Below, piece after piece: positions 35,179 to 45,876 of a DNA stretch of 64,000 nt (positions within the stretch are counted from its first letter, which is position 1; the number at the start of each line of letters is the position of its first letter). The stretch covers positions 9,718,866 to 9,782,865 of the forward strand of contig OZ024892.1 in assembly GCA_964017195.1 (NCBI GenBank), given 5' to 3'. This stretch comes from Siderastrea radians. Taxonomy: Eukaryota; Cnidaria; Anthozoa; Scleractinia; Rhizangiidae. Below the pieces are notes generated by a model, which was not told the DNA's origin, did no database searches, and saw nothing but the letters and a program-made list of their open reading frames with translations. The position numbers and the translations under genes are program-made.

Positions 35179-37695
35179 GGTTAACACTAATCCCTCCATT
35201 CCTTTTCACTGAGATGCAAATCGCGGGACGAATTAGTATGGGTACTGAATTGGACAGTGGGACAGACTGATTGCAAGGTATCACGACGGGGATTCACGCA
35301 CAAACAATGGAAATTTGCATTTATAGCTGTAATCTAGAATTCCTTGGAAGGTTTGTCGGTTTGTTACTGGAGATTTTGTCCATAGGCGGTGAGCGTCAAA
35401 TGTGGCATCAACATGTTCAACGCCACAATTTTATTCAACTACAGTTCACCTGGGTGAATTTGAGCACTCGCGCGAAAATAATCCTTTGTTTGGTCTTTTC
35501 CCGTGTTTGGCTTGGTTCGATCTGAGTCACCTCTATTTCTGGGAAAGCCCCAACGAATTCAGGAATATTCAGCATATGTCCTGAATGACCTCTATTTCCG
35601 GGAAAACATCGGACAAACTCAGGTAACTACTAGCAACGGAATGTTACCAAGAAAGTGGCGGAATTGAACAGTTTTGCTTTCCCCATTCCTAAAGCGAGAC
35701 ACACAACAAGGTCACCATAAAATTTTGTTTGATTTTTGTTTTAATAATTATTCAAGCGGAATAATTATGCCTCACTTATTCATTATTCCTTGCGATACAC
35801 ACAGCAATTTTTATTTTTCTAGATCTCAATTCTATCGTTCGTTACGCACTGACCTGAGCATGATGCAAATAAAAACTAGTAGTAATCAGAGATTAAGAGA
35901 GTGCGTTCGACTGGTTGCATTCTCTCAGACAGCGAATTCTTTCGGTTCCCAAGTTGTCACCGAGGAAGCGAGAGCCTTTATTCGTTTACTTTCCGCTTAT
36001 ATGAAAGCATGTTTTGTTTTATTTCTCAATTCTATTGTTCGTTACACAGTGAACTGACTATAACGCTATAATGCAGATAAAAAAAAAAAAAATCAAAAAT
36101 GACTTCCGTGTGACTTGCGCGCTCGAAAATATTTCTTTCTTTATAGAAGAACAAAAAAAAATTGATAATAAAAGAGGACAAAGTCTAGACAAGTTATCTA
36201 AGAAATATAGCTACGACGATTTCTCAGCTAGTAAAGCGAAGTTTGGTCTTGGCTGATCGTCGGGCACCCACAGAAACTAGGAATCGGTTAGTAGATTCCA
36301 GATATAATGAAATGTGTAGAGATACCGAAACGCCCCTATTAACATGGCATATTAACATATTGACAGGATTATTTACATTAGTGTTTTGTCGTCCTGGTGG
36401 CTCTAAACGGTGAATTTTAGCGATTCCAATAAGGGTTTCGCTAGGCCGCCTACTAATTTAATAGCAGACGGGGGTGATGTCGGTATGCTTTGTTTACCGA
36501 TTAACTATAAAACAACATTCTTTAAGAGCTAGAGGAGCGGCTGAATAACCTGAAATCGTGGATTTGACACCGCTCGATAGTTAACAACGACTTCTTCTGT
36601 TGAGCATTGACGGTAAAAATTAATCTTTTTGACGGTTGTCAGTTTAAGGTAAACATAGGCCTTCTGCCAGCCGATTTAATTGCTTCTCTCGGTCAAATCA
36701 TCGTCTGAATATTGACCTCGGATCATGTTTGCAAAACCAGGTCTTCATACAACAACGAAATCGCTTGTATTTACTTGCTTTTATGTTATTATGCTCTCAA
36801 TACATTAAAAAAGAAGATAAAAGATCATGTGTAAAACTGGAACGGTGTTTATTGTTTCCATTTGAGTGTAACAAATAAAGATTGGATCAAATAGGTTCTT
36901 AAAACGTCTTTAAAACCACTTTTACCACACATTCAAAAATTCTGACGTTAGCAAGCCATGTGCGCTTGCTTACACTTTCATATTATTTTCCCTTGATCTC
37001 AAAACTAGATTTGTTCTTTAATTTTGCCACTAGTTTATTCTTTGGTCATTATGGTTACTTCTACAAATTTTTTTCTCCCAAAATTGATTTTAAAAATACC
37101 GCTTATTTTTCTACTAACACCGTGCGTGACTATTCATTATAGTGTTACAACAGTATCTTTTAGCTAGTTACAAAATTATTCAAAGAATATGGCTGACACA
37201 ACGAAGCTTGGTCTTGGTGAATTTAGTTACATCCCGCCACTTTGTGATCTACATTACACTGTAAGTAAGGTTTCGAAATAAACAATGGTTTTGCAAACCT
37301 TTCGCCATCATCACTTCTTCAGATATTTCAGGCAAGTTGTATTACACTGGATTCCCGGAATAAAATTGTGCCTCACCCTACAAATAGGTATGTTCGAACC
37401 CTATCGTGACTGATGCGTTATGTTGAGTCACCTCTAACTGAATACAATGTTCTATTCTTCGCCACGCATAAATTAATCTGTGTTCATGCAACACTAATAC
37501 GCCGAACGTATTTTTAAGCTTGACTTGGCAAGTGTTGTGCACATCGTTTTATAGTTCATCTGCTTCTAGGACTGCATATAATTGATTTTTTTGCCACTAA
37601 CTAAAGCGGCACTTAATGTATGAAAATAAAACTTGAATCAACTCTTTACTCGTGGAAACCCAAAGATAACCTATGGAAAAAGAAAATAAAGAAAT

Positions 37696-37934
37696 GGGTC
37701 TCTCAGTAAAGCGAAGCTTGGTCTTGGTGGATCACAGTGCGCCCACACAAACTATGAATCGGTTAGTTCCAAATATGATGAAATGTAAAGAGATACCGAA
37801 ACGTCCCTACTAACGTGAAATATTGCGCGGAACATTTACATTTAAATTCAAAATAAACGTAAACTTATCTTAGTTATTGCGTTTTGTCGTCCTAGTGGCT
37901 CTAAACGGTGAATTTTAGCCGCGATTTCAACTTA
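37696..37934. other. Unit fragment between tandem copies
   Basis: TCTCAGTAAAGCGAAGCTTG through GGCTCTAAACGGTGAATTTT, the block seen at 29300-29520. No gene. Confidence 0.5.
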
Positions 37935-38265
37935 TTCACCCAAGTATAGTTGTCCCTTGCATCTGTATGATTTTAAAACGTGTGATATGCATATTATTAT
38001 TAAACTGGAAACAAACACAGAACAGACGCTGCTCTAGATCTCACGATTTACTTAACTGATGACATTTCTAGTAGAAATAATTTCTCCAAATGGTAACCTG
38101 TTTCAAATTCAAGGTAAAAACAGGTTCTCATTTGCGGGTTTTTACTGTATACGATGTCCAAACCAAAATTAAAACTTCTACAACCACTTTACAAGGAATG
38201 ACGTTCAATGTCACACTATAAAGAACATGCTGGTTGCGATACAAAACACGGACTTAATTCCAGGG

Positions 38266-38400
38266 CTCTCTCCTCCACAGAGGCTCTTATTAGTAAACAC
38301 CAGACGAAGTGGAAGCGGGAGCGCTGGGGAGAGAAAACGGGAGCGCGGGCTTTACCTTTTCCCTCGTCCCAGGGAAATGGGACAAGCGCGCAGTCAGGAC
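38266..38400. mobile_element. Damaged copy of the GC-rich MULE-like MITE
   Basis: The left end CTCTCTCCTCCACAGAGGC is kept, but the right inverted end is deleted; the sequence runs from GCGCAGTCAGGACGCG straight into flank. Unit A has the complete element. Confidence 0.7.
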
Positions 38401-39048
38401 GCGACTAAAGGAAATCCCAAACCTGCCCCAATAGTGATCCACATCAAATTTCTCCTCATCATGTCAGTGCAGGTCGTGAGAATTAAAGAAATGATCACCC
38501 AAGATGAACTGTCTTGTATGATGATGCCGGGACTTTAAAGGTTAAGAAGTAAAGAGATATTCCCAAGCTAAAAATCAATAACTACGTTATGGTATGTACT
38601 GGTATGTTCAAACGCTATCGTAACTGATGTATGTTAAATCACCTACTCCTGATCACAATGTTCTTGGTTGCGTGTAATACCTTTACACTAATATGTTAAT
38701 ATTCGTGTTCATAAAGCTTGAGTAGTTAACCATTGCAACAAACAATCATCAATGTGCGACATTACTGTTTTATAGTTCATCCACTTCCAGGAGCTGCTTC
38801 TAGGAGCTATGTCTATAGCTAGGAACTGAAGCGGCACTAAAGGTATGAAAATAAAACTCGAATCAATTCTTAACGCGTGGAAGTCCAAAGATGACCTATG
38901 GAAAAAGAAAATAACGGAGAGAACTAAATCAGTCACGTGGAAAGCATCTTAACAATGGTTAAACTGACTACTTAGGATATATAACGATATCGATACTGTC
39001 CATTTTCCTGCAATATGACAAAACTTGAAAATAGGCAAGCACTGAAAC

Positions 39049-39114
39049 GGAAATTACGAATGGAAATTACGAATGGAAATTACGAATGGAAATTACGAAC
39101 TGGAAATTACCAAT
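39049..39114. repeat. 13-bp tandem repeat, five copies
   Basis: Unit GGAAATTACGAAT. Unit A has a single GGAAATTACGAAT at this place (34558), so the array expanded after the duplication. Confidence 0.9.
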
Positions 39115-39189
39115 GGCTTAAACTAAACTTACAGCTCAAACAATTGAAAATTTAATGATGTTAATGCTCTCAGTCTAGCTTCGCTGAAG

Positions 39190-39470
39190 TATAGTTAATA
39201 AAAAATCTGGTTATGAAGCTCAGCTAAGTCCTTTGTTTTATGTTTTTGTTACCGTTTTTAGCCTTGACGGTGCACAAACAACAATAGGTTTTGAATCTTG
39301 CATGAGCAACTAACCAATAAGAATGTCACTGTTAAGTTATTCAGCCATTGTGTGTGAACGTAAAACAAAAGATTGTGCACTGTCGTAGTACTTTCAACAT
39401 AAATTGCAGCACCTTTGTTAAGGCCTGTGAAACTTGCAAAGTTTCATGACCAGTCCCTCGAGTAACTATG
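39190..39470. mobile_element. 281-bp insertion present only in tandem unit B
   Basis: The 7-bp repeat GCTGAAG flanks it (39183-39189 and 39471-39477). Unit A reads AGCTTCGCTGAAGGGAAA without it. The ends are short inverted repeats (C/T)ATAGTTA. No coding sequence. Inserted after the unit duplication. Confidence 0.8.
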
Positions 39471-39735
39471 GCTGAAGGGAAAAATTAAGAGAAGTAAAAG
39501 TTTTTTTAACATGGAAGTGAACATTTTGTATGCAAGAGACAGTCTAAGATTTAAAAATAAAATACTGTACAACTTTACTTGTTGTGCATTAAAAACAATT
39601 GCAATCGAAAACTACATAAGACCCGTTCAAAATGAGGCTTGCTTTTCAGACCAGATAACCACAAGGACGACGATGCTACAACTAACAGAATTAGGTTAAA
39701 TTGAGTGTATAATTTGAACATAAAACAAAAATCAC

Positions 39736-40005
39736 CTAGCACAGTCGTTCATCGTGTTCCTGGGGCTCCGTCCGTCTTCCAGTCCCTTGATTCACCTGAT
39801 TCACAGCTGGCCTGTTTCCTAGTGCAGCGCGCCTTCCGTCCTCTGGTGCACGATCCGCTCTCTGCCGTCCTCTCATCTCAGGACCCTGAAGTGGAAAGGC
39901 TCTCTGCTCGCAGAGTGCTATAACAGCTAAGTAGATCTTGATCACACAGAATAGTATAACCAACATCAAGAAAAGGAAAGCTACGCTGATCAGCTCCGCC
40001 GTCAT
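39736..40005 (-). CDS. Small single-pass membrane protein, array copy 7
   Basis: 89 codons, MTAELISVAFLFLMLVILFC. Ile replaces Met24, and the tail has two unusual changes (NQGTGRRTEPQEHD). It keeps Cys20, Cys32 and Cys89. Confidence 0.6.
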   Translation of the reverse strand: MTAELISVAFLFLMLVILFCVIKIYLAVIALCEQRAFPLQGPEMRGRQRADRAPEDGRRAALGNRPAVNQVNQGTGRRTEPQEHDERLC

Positions 40006-40320
40006 GGTTAACACTAATCCCTCCATTCCTTTTCACTGAGATGCAAATCGCGGGACGAATTGGTATGGCTACTGAATTGGACAGTGGGACAGACTGATTG
40101 CAAGGTATCACGACGGTGATTCACGCACAAACAATGGAAATTTGCATTTATAGCTGTAATCTAGAATCCCTTGGAAGGTTTGTCGGTTTGTTACTCGAGA
40201 TTTTGACCATAGGCGGTGAGCGTCAAATGTGGCATCAACATGTTCAACGCCACAATTTTATTCAACTCCAGTTCACCTGGGTGAATTTGAGCACTCGCGC
40301 GAAAATAATCCTTTGTTTGG
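40006..40320 (-). promoter_or_regulatory. Conserved upstream flank of the small gene (example)
   Basis: All gene copies share about 300 bp upstream of the ATG. Reading on the minus strand away from the gene: AATCAGTCTGTCCCACTGT about 80-100 bp before the ATG, then GCTATAAATGCAAATTTCC (near 40137-40156 on the plus strand), a TATA-like context in copies 6 and 7, and further up GAGTTGAATAAAATTG. The same flank survives at two loci that have lost the gene. That it is the promoter and 5' UTR is inference from conservation and position. Confidence 0.4.
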
Positions 40321-41168
40321 TCTTTTCCCGTGTTTGGCTTGGTTCGATCTGAGTCACCTCTATTTCTGGGAAAGCCCCAACGAATTCAGGAATATTCAGC
40401 ATATGTCCTGAATGACCTCTATTTCCGGGAAAACATCGGACAAACTCAGGTAACTACTAGCAACGGAATGTTACCAAGAAAGTGGCGGAATTGAACAGTT
40501 TTGCTTTCCCCATTCCTAAAGCGATACACACAACAAGGTCACCATAAAATTTTGTTTGATTTTTGTTTTAATAATTATTCAAGCGGAATAATTATGCGTC
40601 ACTTATTCATTATTCCTTGCGATACACACAGCAATTTTTGGTTTTCTAGATCTCAATTCTATCGTTCGTTACGCATTGACCTGACCATGATGCAAATAAA
40701 AACTAGTAGTAATCAGAGATTAAGAGAGTGCGTTCGATTGGTTGCATTCTCTCAGACAGCAAATTCTTTCGGTTCCCAAGTTGTCACCGAGGAAGCGAGA
40801 GCCTTTATTCGTTTACTTTCCGCTTATATGAAAGCATGTTTTGTTTTATTTCTCAATTCTATTGTTCGTTACACAGTGAACTGACTATAACGCTATAATG
40901 CAGATAAAAAAAAAATCAAAAATGACTTCCGTGTGACTTGCGCGCTCGAAAATATTTCTTTCTTTATAGAAGAACAAAAAAAAATTGATAATAAAGGAGG
41001 ACTAAGTCTAGACAAGTTATCTAAGAAATATAGCTACGACGATTTCTCAGCTAGTAAAGCGAAGTTTGGTCTTGGCTGATCGTCGGGCACCCACAGAAAC
41101 TAGGAATCGGTTAGTAGATTCCAGATATAATGAAATGTGTAGAGATACCGAAACGCCCCTATTAACAT

Positions 41169-41208
41169 AGCCTGCGTAGCTGGCGGAATTGTATTTGCGC
41201 GCGGCTAC
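41169..41208. mobile_element. 40-bp mini-insertion with 9-bp TSD
   Basis: Unit A reads CTATTAACATGGCATATT at 36337. Unit B has a 40-bp insert beginning AGCCTGCGTAGCTGGCGG, flanked by TATTAACAT on both sides (41160-41168 and 41209-41217). The same end motif occurs at 51724. Looks like a minimal MULE-type remnant. Confidence 0.75.
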
Positions 41209-42535
41209 TATTAACATGGCATATTAACATATTGACAGGATTATTTACATTAGTGTTTTGTCGTCCTGGTGGCTCTAAACGGTGAATTTTAGCGATTCCA
41301 ATAAGGGTTTCGCTAGGCCGCCTACTAATTTAATAGCAGACGGGGGTGATGTCGGTATGCTTTGTTTACCGATTAACTATAAAACAACATTCTTTAAGAG
41401 CTAGAGGAGCGGCTGAATAACCTGAAATCGTGGATTTGACACCGCTCGATAGTTAACAACGACTTCTTCTGTTGAGCATTGACGGTAAAAATTAATCTTT
41501 TAGACGGTTGTCAGTTAAAGGTTAGGCTGTTTGACGGGGTAAACATAGGCCTTCTGCCAGCCGATTTAATTGCTTCTCTCGGTCAAATTGACCTCGGATC
41601 ATGTTTGCAAAACCAGGTCTTCATACAACAACGAAATCGCTTGTGTTTACTTGCTTTTATGTTATTATCCTCTCAATACATTAAAAAAGAAGATGAAAGA
41701 TCATGTGTAAAACTGGAACGGTGTTTATTGTTTCCATTTGAGTGTAACAAATAAAGATTGAATCAAATAGGTTCTTAAAACGTCTTTAAAACCACTTTTA
41801 CCACACATACAAAAATTCTGACGTTAGCAAGCCATATGCGCTTGCTTACACTTTCATATTATTTTCCCTTGATCTCAAAACTTTTTGTTCTTTAATTTGC
41901 CCACTAGTTTATTCTTTGGTCATTATGGTTACTTCTACATATTTTTTTCTCCCAAAATTGATTTTAAAAATACCGCTTATTTTTCTACTAACACCGTGCG
42001 TGACTATTCATTATAGTGTTACAACAGTATCTTTTAGCTAGTTACAAAATTATTCAAAGAATATGGCTGACACAACGAAGCTTGGTCTTGGTGAATTTAG
42101 TTACATCCCGCCACTTTGTGATCTACAGTACACTGTAAGTAAGGTTTCGAAATAAGCAATGGTTTTGCAAACCTTTCGCCATCATCACTTCTACAGATAT
42201 TTCAGGCAAGTTATATTACACTGGATTCCCGGAATAGAATTGTGCCTCACCCTACAAATAGGTATGTCCGAACCCTATCGTGACTGATGCGTTATGTTGA
42301 GTCACCTCTAACCGACTACATTGTTCTTCGCCACGCATAAGTTAATCTGTGTTCATGCGACACTAATACGCCGAACGTATTTTTAAGCTTGACTAGGCAA
42401 GTGTTGTGCACATCCTATTATAGTTCATCTGCTTCTAGGACTGCATGCAATTAAAATAAAACTTGAATCAGCTCTTTACTCGTGGAAATCCAAAGATGAC
42501 CTGTGGAAATAAAATAAAATAAAGAAATGGGTCTC

Positions 42536-42820
42536 CAAGGGAGCACTTAATCATTCAAGAGGAAATTCACGCCGCTGGCATCAGTATCAATAACCGGTGG
42601 TATTACAATTTTTTGGATATAAGAAGGCAATCTTTAATTATTTAGCCTGGCGTCCTCAGTTCATTTAAAATATGTAAACAAACGAATATAACGAACATTC
42701 TCCGAAACGGTTTTGTAGTTCTTGCTCACTTGCTTATAGTATAACCCTCAACTGGAAAGGGCAGTAGCTACTGTATTTAAACTTCAAAATGTTGGCTTAA
42801 ATGAAACTTTAATGACCTCT
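42536..42820. other. Unit sequence, no gene
   Basis: Matches 19375-19680, the 3' side of a small-gene unit (AACGAACATTCT(C/A)(C/T)GAAACGG). Confidence 0.5.
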
Positions 42821-42826
42821 TTAAAA

Positions 42827-43087
42827 GTGGGGGAGGGGGGTACAGGGGGGTTTAAACCTCCCGCTTCCCGTACCGTATAATCCCGGTTCCCGCCCTGTAT
42901 TTTTTGGCTCCCGCCCCTTTGCATTTTTTCGATTGCGAAATATTGCGCAATGTTGCGTAATTTTTCCCTTTTTCTCCCGCTTCCCGCCACCTTGGGAATC
43001 TCGCTTCCCGCCCCCTCTTCTCCTGCCTCCCGTACACCTCCCGCCCCTTTTCTCCCGGTCTCCAGCCCCCTGTCCCCCCCCCCCCAC
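42827..43087. mobile_element. 261-bp element with G/C-homopolymer ends
   Basis: Begins GTGGGGGAGGGGGG and ends in a run of Cs plus CAC. TTAAAA lies on both sides (42821-42826 and 43088-43093). The empty site is at 19680-19697 (CTTCTTTAAAAGGAAATC). The core repeats CCCGCTTCCCG / CTCCCGCCCC, except for an AT stretch with GCGAAATATTGCGCAATGTT. Confidence 0.8.
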
Positions 43088-43577
43088 TTAAAAGGAAATC
43101 TAGAAAAATTAAAATTTTTTTGACAAGGAGGTAAACATTTTTGTAAGCAAGAGACAACCTAAGCTTTTAAAAATACCAATTCATTTGCTGCGCGTTAAAA
43201 AAAAATGCAACTAAAAATCTAGATAGTAGATGAGGCACGTTAAAAAATGAGGTTTGCTTTTCAGACTAGATTACCACAAGGGTCGGACGACGCTGCTAAA
43301 ACTTACAGAATTAGGTTAAATTAAGTGTATAATCTACACATAAGGCTGACTGGCGGTGTTGGCCATAGGCGGAGAGAGTCCGAGTCTAACCTGCGATCAG
43401 TCCGAATTTTAGCATCGCTCTCATATTCTCTTATCAACATGTTCGGCGCTGCAATTTTATTGAACTCCAGCTCACGTGGGTTAATTTGAGCACGCACGTG
43501 AAAATAATCCTTTGTTGTCTTTGTTTAACGTTTTTTAAGTAAGGCTGTCTACGTCTGGTCTTTTACGGAGCCCAGTT
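43088..43577. other. Unit copy with the small gene deleted
   Basis: The 3' flank (to ATAATCTACACATAAG, 43330-43345) joins directly to the 5' flank (CTGGCGGTGTTGGCCATAGG, from 43349). In the 20-kb unit these two are separated by the whole gene and about 400 bp. The left end of the large transposon follows. Confidence 0.7.
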
Positions 43578-43838
43578 AGGGCCATGGAAAATTTACGCCC
43601 GATTTTTATTTTCTCGACTTTTTTCCCGACTTTTTTCTCGACTTTTTTCCCGACTTTTTTCCCGACTTTTTCTCGACTTTTTTCTCGACTTTTTTCCCGA
43701 CTTTTTTCTCGACTTTTTTCCCGACTTTTTTCTCGACTTTTTTCCCGACTTTTTTCTCGACTTTTTTCCCGACTTGTTTCCCGACTTTTTTCTCGACTTT
43801 TTTCCCGACTTTTTTCTCGACTTTTTTCCCGACTTTTT
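43578..43838. repeat. Left terminal inverted repeat with 12-bp array
   Basis: AGGGCCATGGAAAATTT and CCCGATTTTTATTTTCT, then about 19 copies of CGACTTTTTTC(T/C)C. Both strands stay open through the array, giving false ORFs. Confidence 0.9.
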
Positions 43839-45038
43839 GTTACCGCTGAAACTTCGTGGATTCAAGTTTCACCTCCTGGAAGCATGGCGGAGTCCACATC
43901 TCCTTCCGGGCCGTCGATCTCGTCGCTGGAGAAGGTGAGATAACCGTAAATCAAATAAGTTAATCAAGCTTCTCTTAGCTGCCGTTTTGTTCGTGAAATA
44001 GGCATGATGATTTCCTTAGCTGTTTATTGTTTACATGTTCATAACGGCACGCTTCGATGTGTTACGGGCATGCATTAGCTGCGAAACGAAACTTTCCATT
44101 TAGCCAAAAATTCTCGGTTTGAAATTCCAGATACTTTCCCTGTCAAATGGAGACTAGGCAAGCGAAGAACGTCAATTTCATTTCCAAATTTACAATCTGA
44201 CTGGTTTAAAATCTAAAACTTGTGGATCGCGCGATGGGACAGATTAGCCAAACTCATGGAGACAACTTTGCCAAGGAAATTGAAATTATGTGGAGCAGCG
44301 GAAGTGATTTTGACTTTGTTTAAATAGCAGCTACCTGTTGCTTTGCGGAAGAATTAATTAGAGTACAAAACCATCGAGTCTACATCACTGTTTGTAGGCT
44401 AACTTAATTACTAAGACGAGTTTGTGGTGTGTGCAGCAAAAATGGACATTTCGTGTTAATGGAACAGTAATTTTTGTTCCAATCCGGATGGACTGCAAAA
44501 AGTGGAGTGCCTGCGAAGGTCTTCCGCTTGTTCTAAATGACAGAATTATCTGTACATTCATGCAGACAATAGAAGTAACCCCACTGGATGTCTAAAGCTT
44601 TTTCATGAAAAATCACTACATGAAGAATTACAACCACAGCACCACCGATGTTTTGTGGATTTTTTTCTTCAAAGTCTAGTTTGATCTAATCCTGTATCAG
44701 ACTGACTTCAAAAATATGGCTGATAAAATATTAAATCAAGTGTTTAAGTGACACAGACTGTTGTGGAAACCTACTGATTGTTTAATGCTCTGTGTTTGAA
44801 TAGCCATGCTTTAGCTGTACTTCTTATATTTTTAACCCTGAGGAAGGTTTTTAAATAAAACCGAAATAATGGCACGGTTCATTTTCCAGTTATGAGTTTA
44901 TTGTATACGGTTTTCCTGGAACAAAATGACTTAACAGGTTGTTTTTCATAGAATGTTATATTTTTAACATAGGTCTGCCAATTTTTAAGACAAAGGGATA
45001 TCGGAGAAGAGACAATTGCTAGATTTCAAGCTGAAAAG

Positions 45039-45876
45039 GTACGGTTTTATATTGTTGTTTTCCTTTTAACAACTGCAGTAAAGTTTCCAAAATAAAGCTT
45101 ATCCTGTATCTTATAACCTGGTATTATGTGGGCCATAACCTAAGATAAAAACAGCAAACAAGATGGCTATTATTAGATAGGTTATTATATTATTAAGCTT
45201 TGTTTATGTGGAAGGAGGGTGGCCCTACCAAAAGTACCACCCTACTACAAGAGAAAAAGGTAACCCTCATTTATCTGCAAAGGGTCATCCCTATAGGGCC
45301 ATCTTGCCTATTCATGCTTATTCAGCCTGGCCTGGTGGGGGTGGGGGCACTTTTTGAGTATTGAGGCTGTGACAATGAAATTTTGAGGATTAAGTTAGAA
45401 TGTACATTTAAAAATGTTTCCTTTGACCCTGTAGACTGAATAGGGTTAAGGCCTTGGAACTGAAAACATCTCGCAGTAGGACTTGAAGTCAACTGAATGT
45501 TACATAATATTATTATTTCTGCCACACATGCTCATTTCTGTGGAATTCTCAGCAGTGATTTTGATTGTAAGCAGTTTTTTGCCTGAACTGATGACTTTGT
45601 TTTCTCGTCTCTGATCCTTGACTGATCTTTGGCTTTTGACTCACTTTTGATAGTGCATTCTTAAATTTGCTTCCAAACTGCTATAATTATTTGCTGAATT
45701 CCCAATTCCGCTGATTTAACCTGGTGAGCATATAGCACCAAAAATATCCCCATTTGTAAGTGTGCAAAGTCATTTTGGGGTGGGTGACCCTACCTTAAGC
45801 AATTACATGGTCACCCTATCTCTATGCAAACAGGGCCTTAGCACTGATTGATATCCTGTGTGACATCTTTCACCAG
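45039..45876 (+). other. Intron 2 of the HECT gene
   Basis: Starts GTACGG and ends TTTCACCAG. No ORF or repeat of note. The preceding intron (43935-44972, GTGAGA..ACATAG) likewise shows nothing but unique sequence. Confidence 0.6.

Larger units (their letters stand above)
33350..37695. repeat. Tandem duplication unit A
   Basis: Near-identical by eye to unit B (37935-42535) over long stretches, especially 34.9-37.1 against 39.7-41.9 kb. Insertions present in only one unit (39190-39470 and 41169-41208) and a MITE intact here but damaged in B date events relative to the duplication. Besides small-gene copy 6 it holds only non-coding unit sequence; ORFs of 127 and 84 codons are mirrored in B simply through recency. 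Confidence 0.8.
37935..42535. repeat. Tandem duplication unit B
   Basis: Second member of the pair with unit A, offset about 4.5 to 4.85 kb. The offset jumps by about 0.3 kb where element 39190-39470 inserted. It contains small-gene copy 7. Confidence 0.8.

Noticed and set aside
6945..38936. 75-codon minus-strand ORFs near 7.0, 34.2 and 38.7 kb
   Set aside because: Shared only through unit duplication; diverged copies near 11.7 and 13.8 kb are not open.
7990..40000. Plus-strand ORFs overlapping the small membrane-protein gene (HRVPGAPLVFQSFDSPDSQ..)
   Set aside because: Open in several copies, but starts vary and lengths range from 60 to 93 codons. The minus frame has a consistent start, stop and membrane helix, so the plus frame is judged a shadow.
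35674..40884. 127-codon plus-strand ORFs in units A and B
   Set aside because: Identical because the units are recent duplicates; the older 13.1-kb copy is frameshifted and the 8.95-kb copy shortened, with no recognisable domain.
43584..43943. 119-codon ORF through the left terminal array, and the matching 136-codon ORF at 54627-55037
   Set aside because: 12-bp repeats are open in several frames; the true first exon of the HECT gene starts after the array at 43884.
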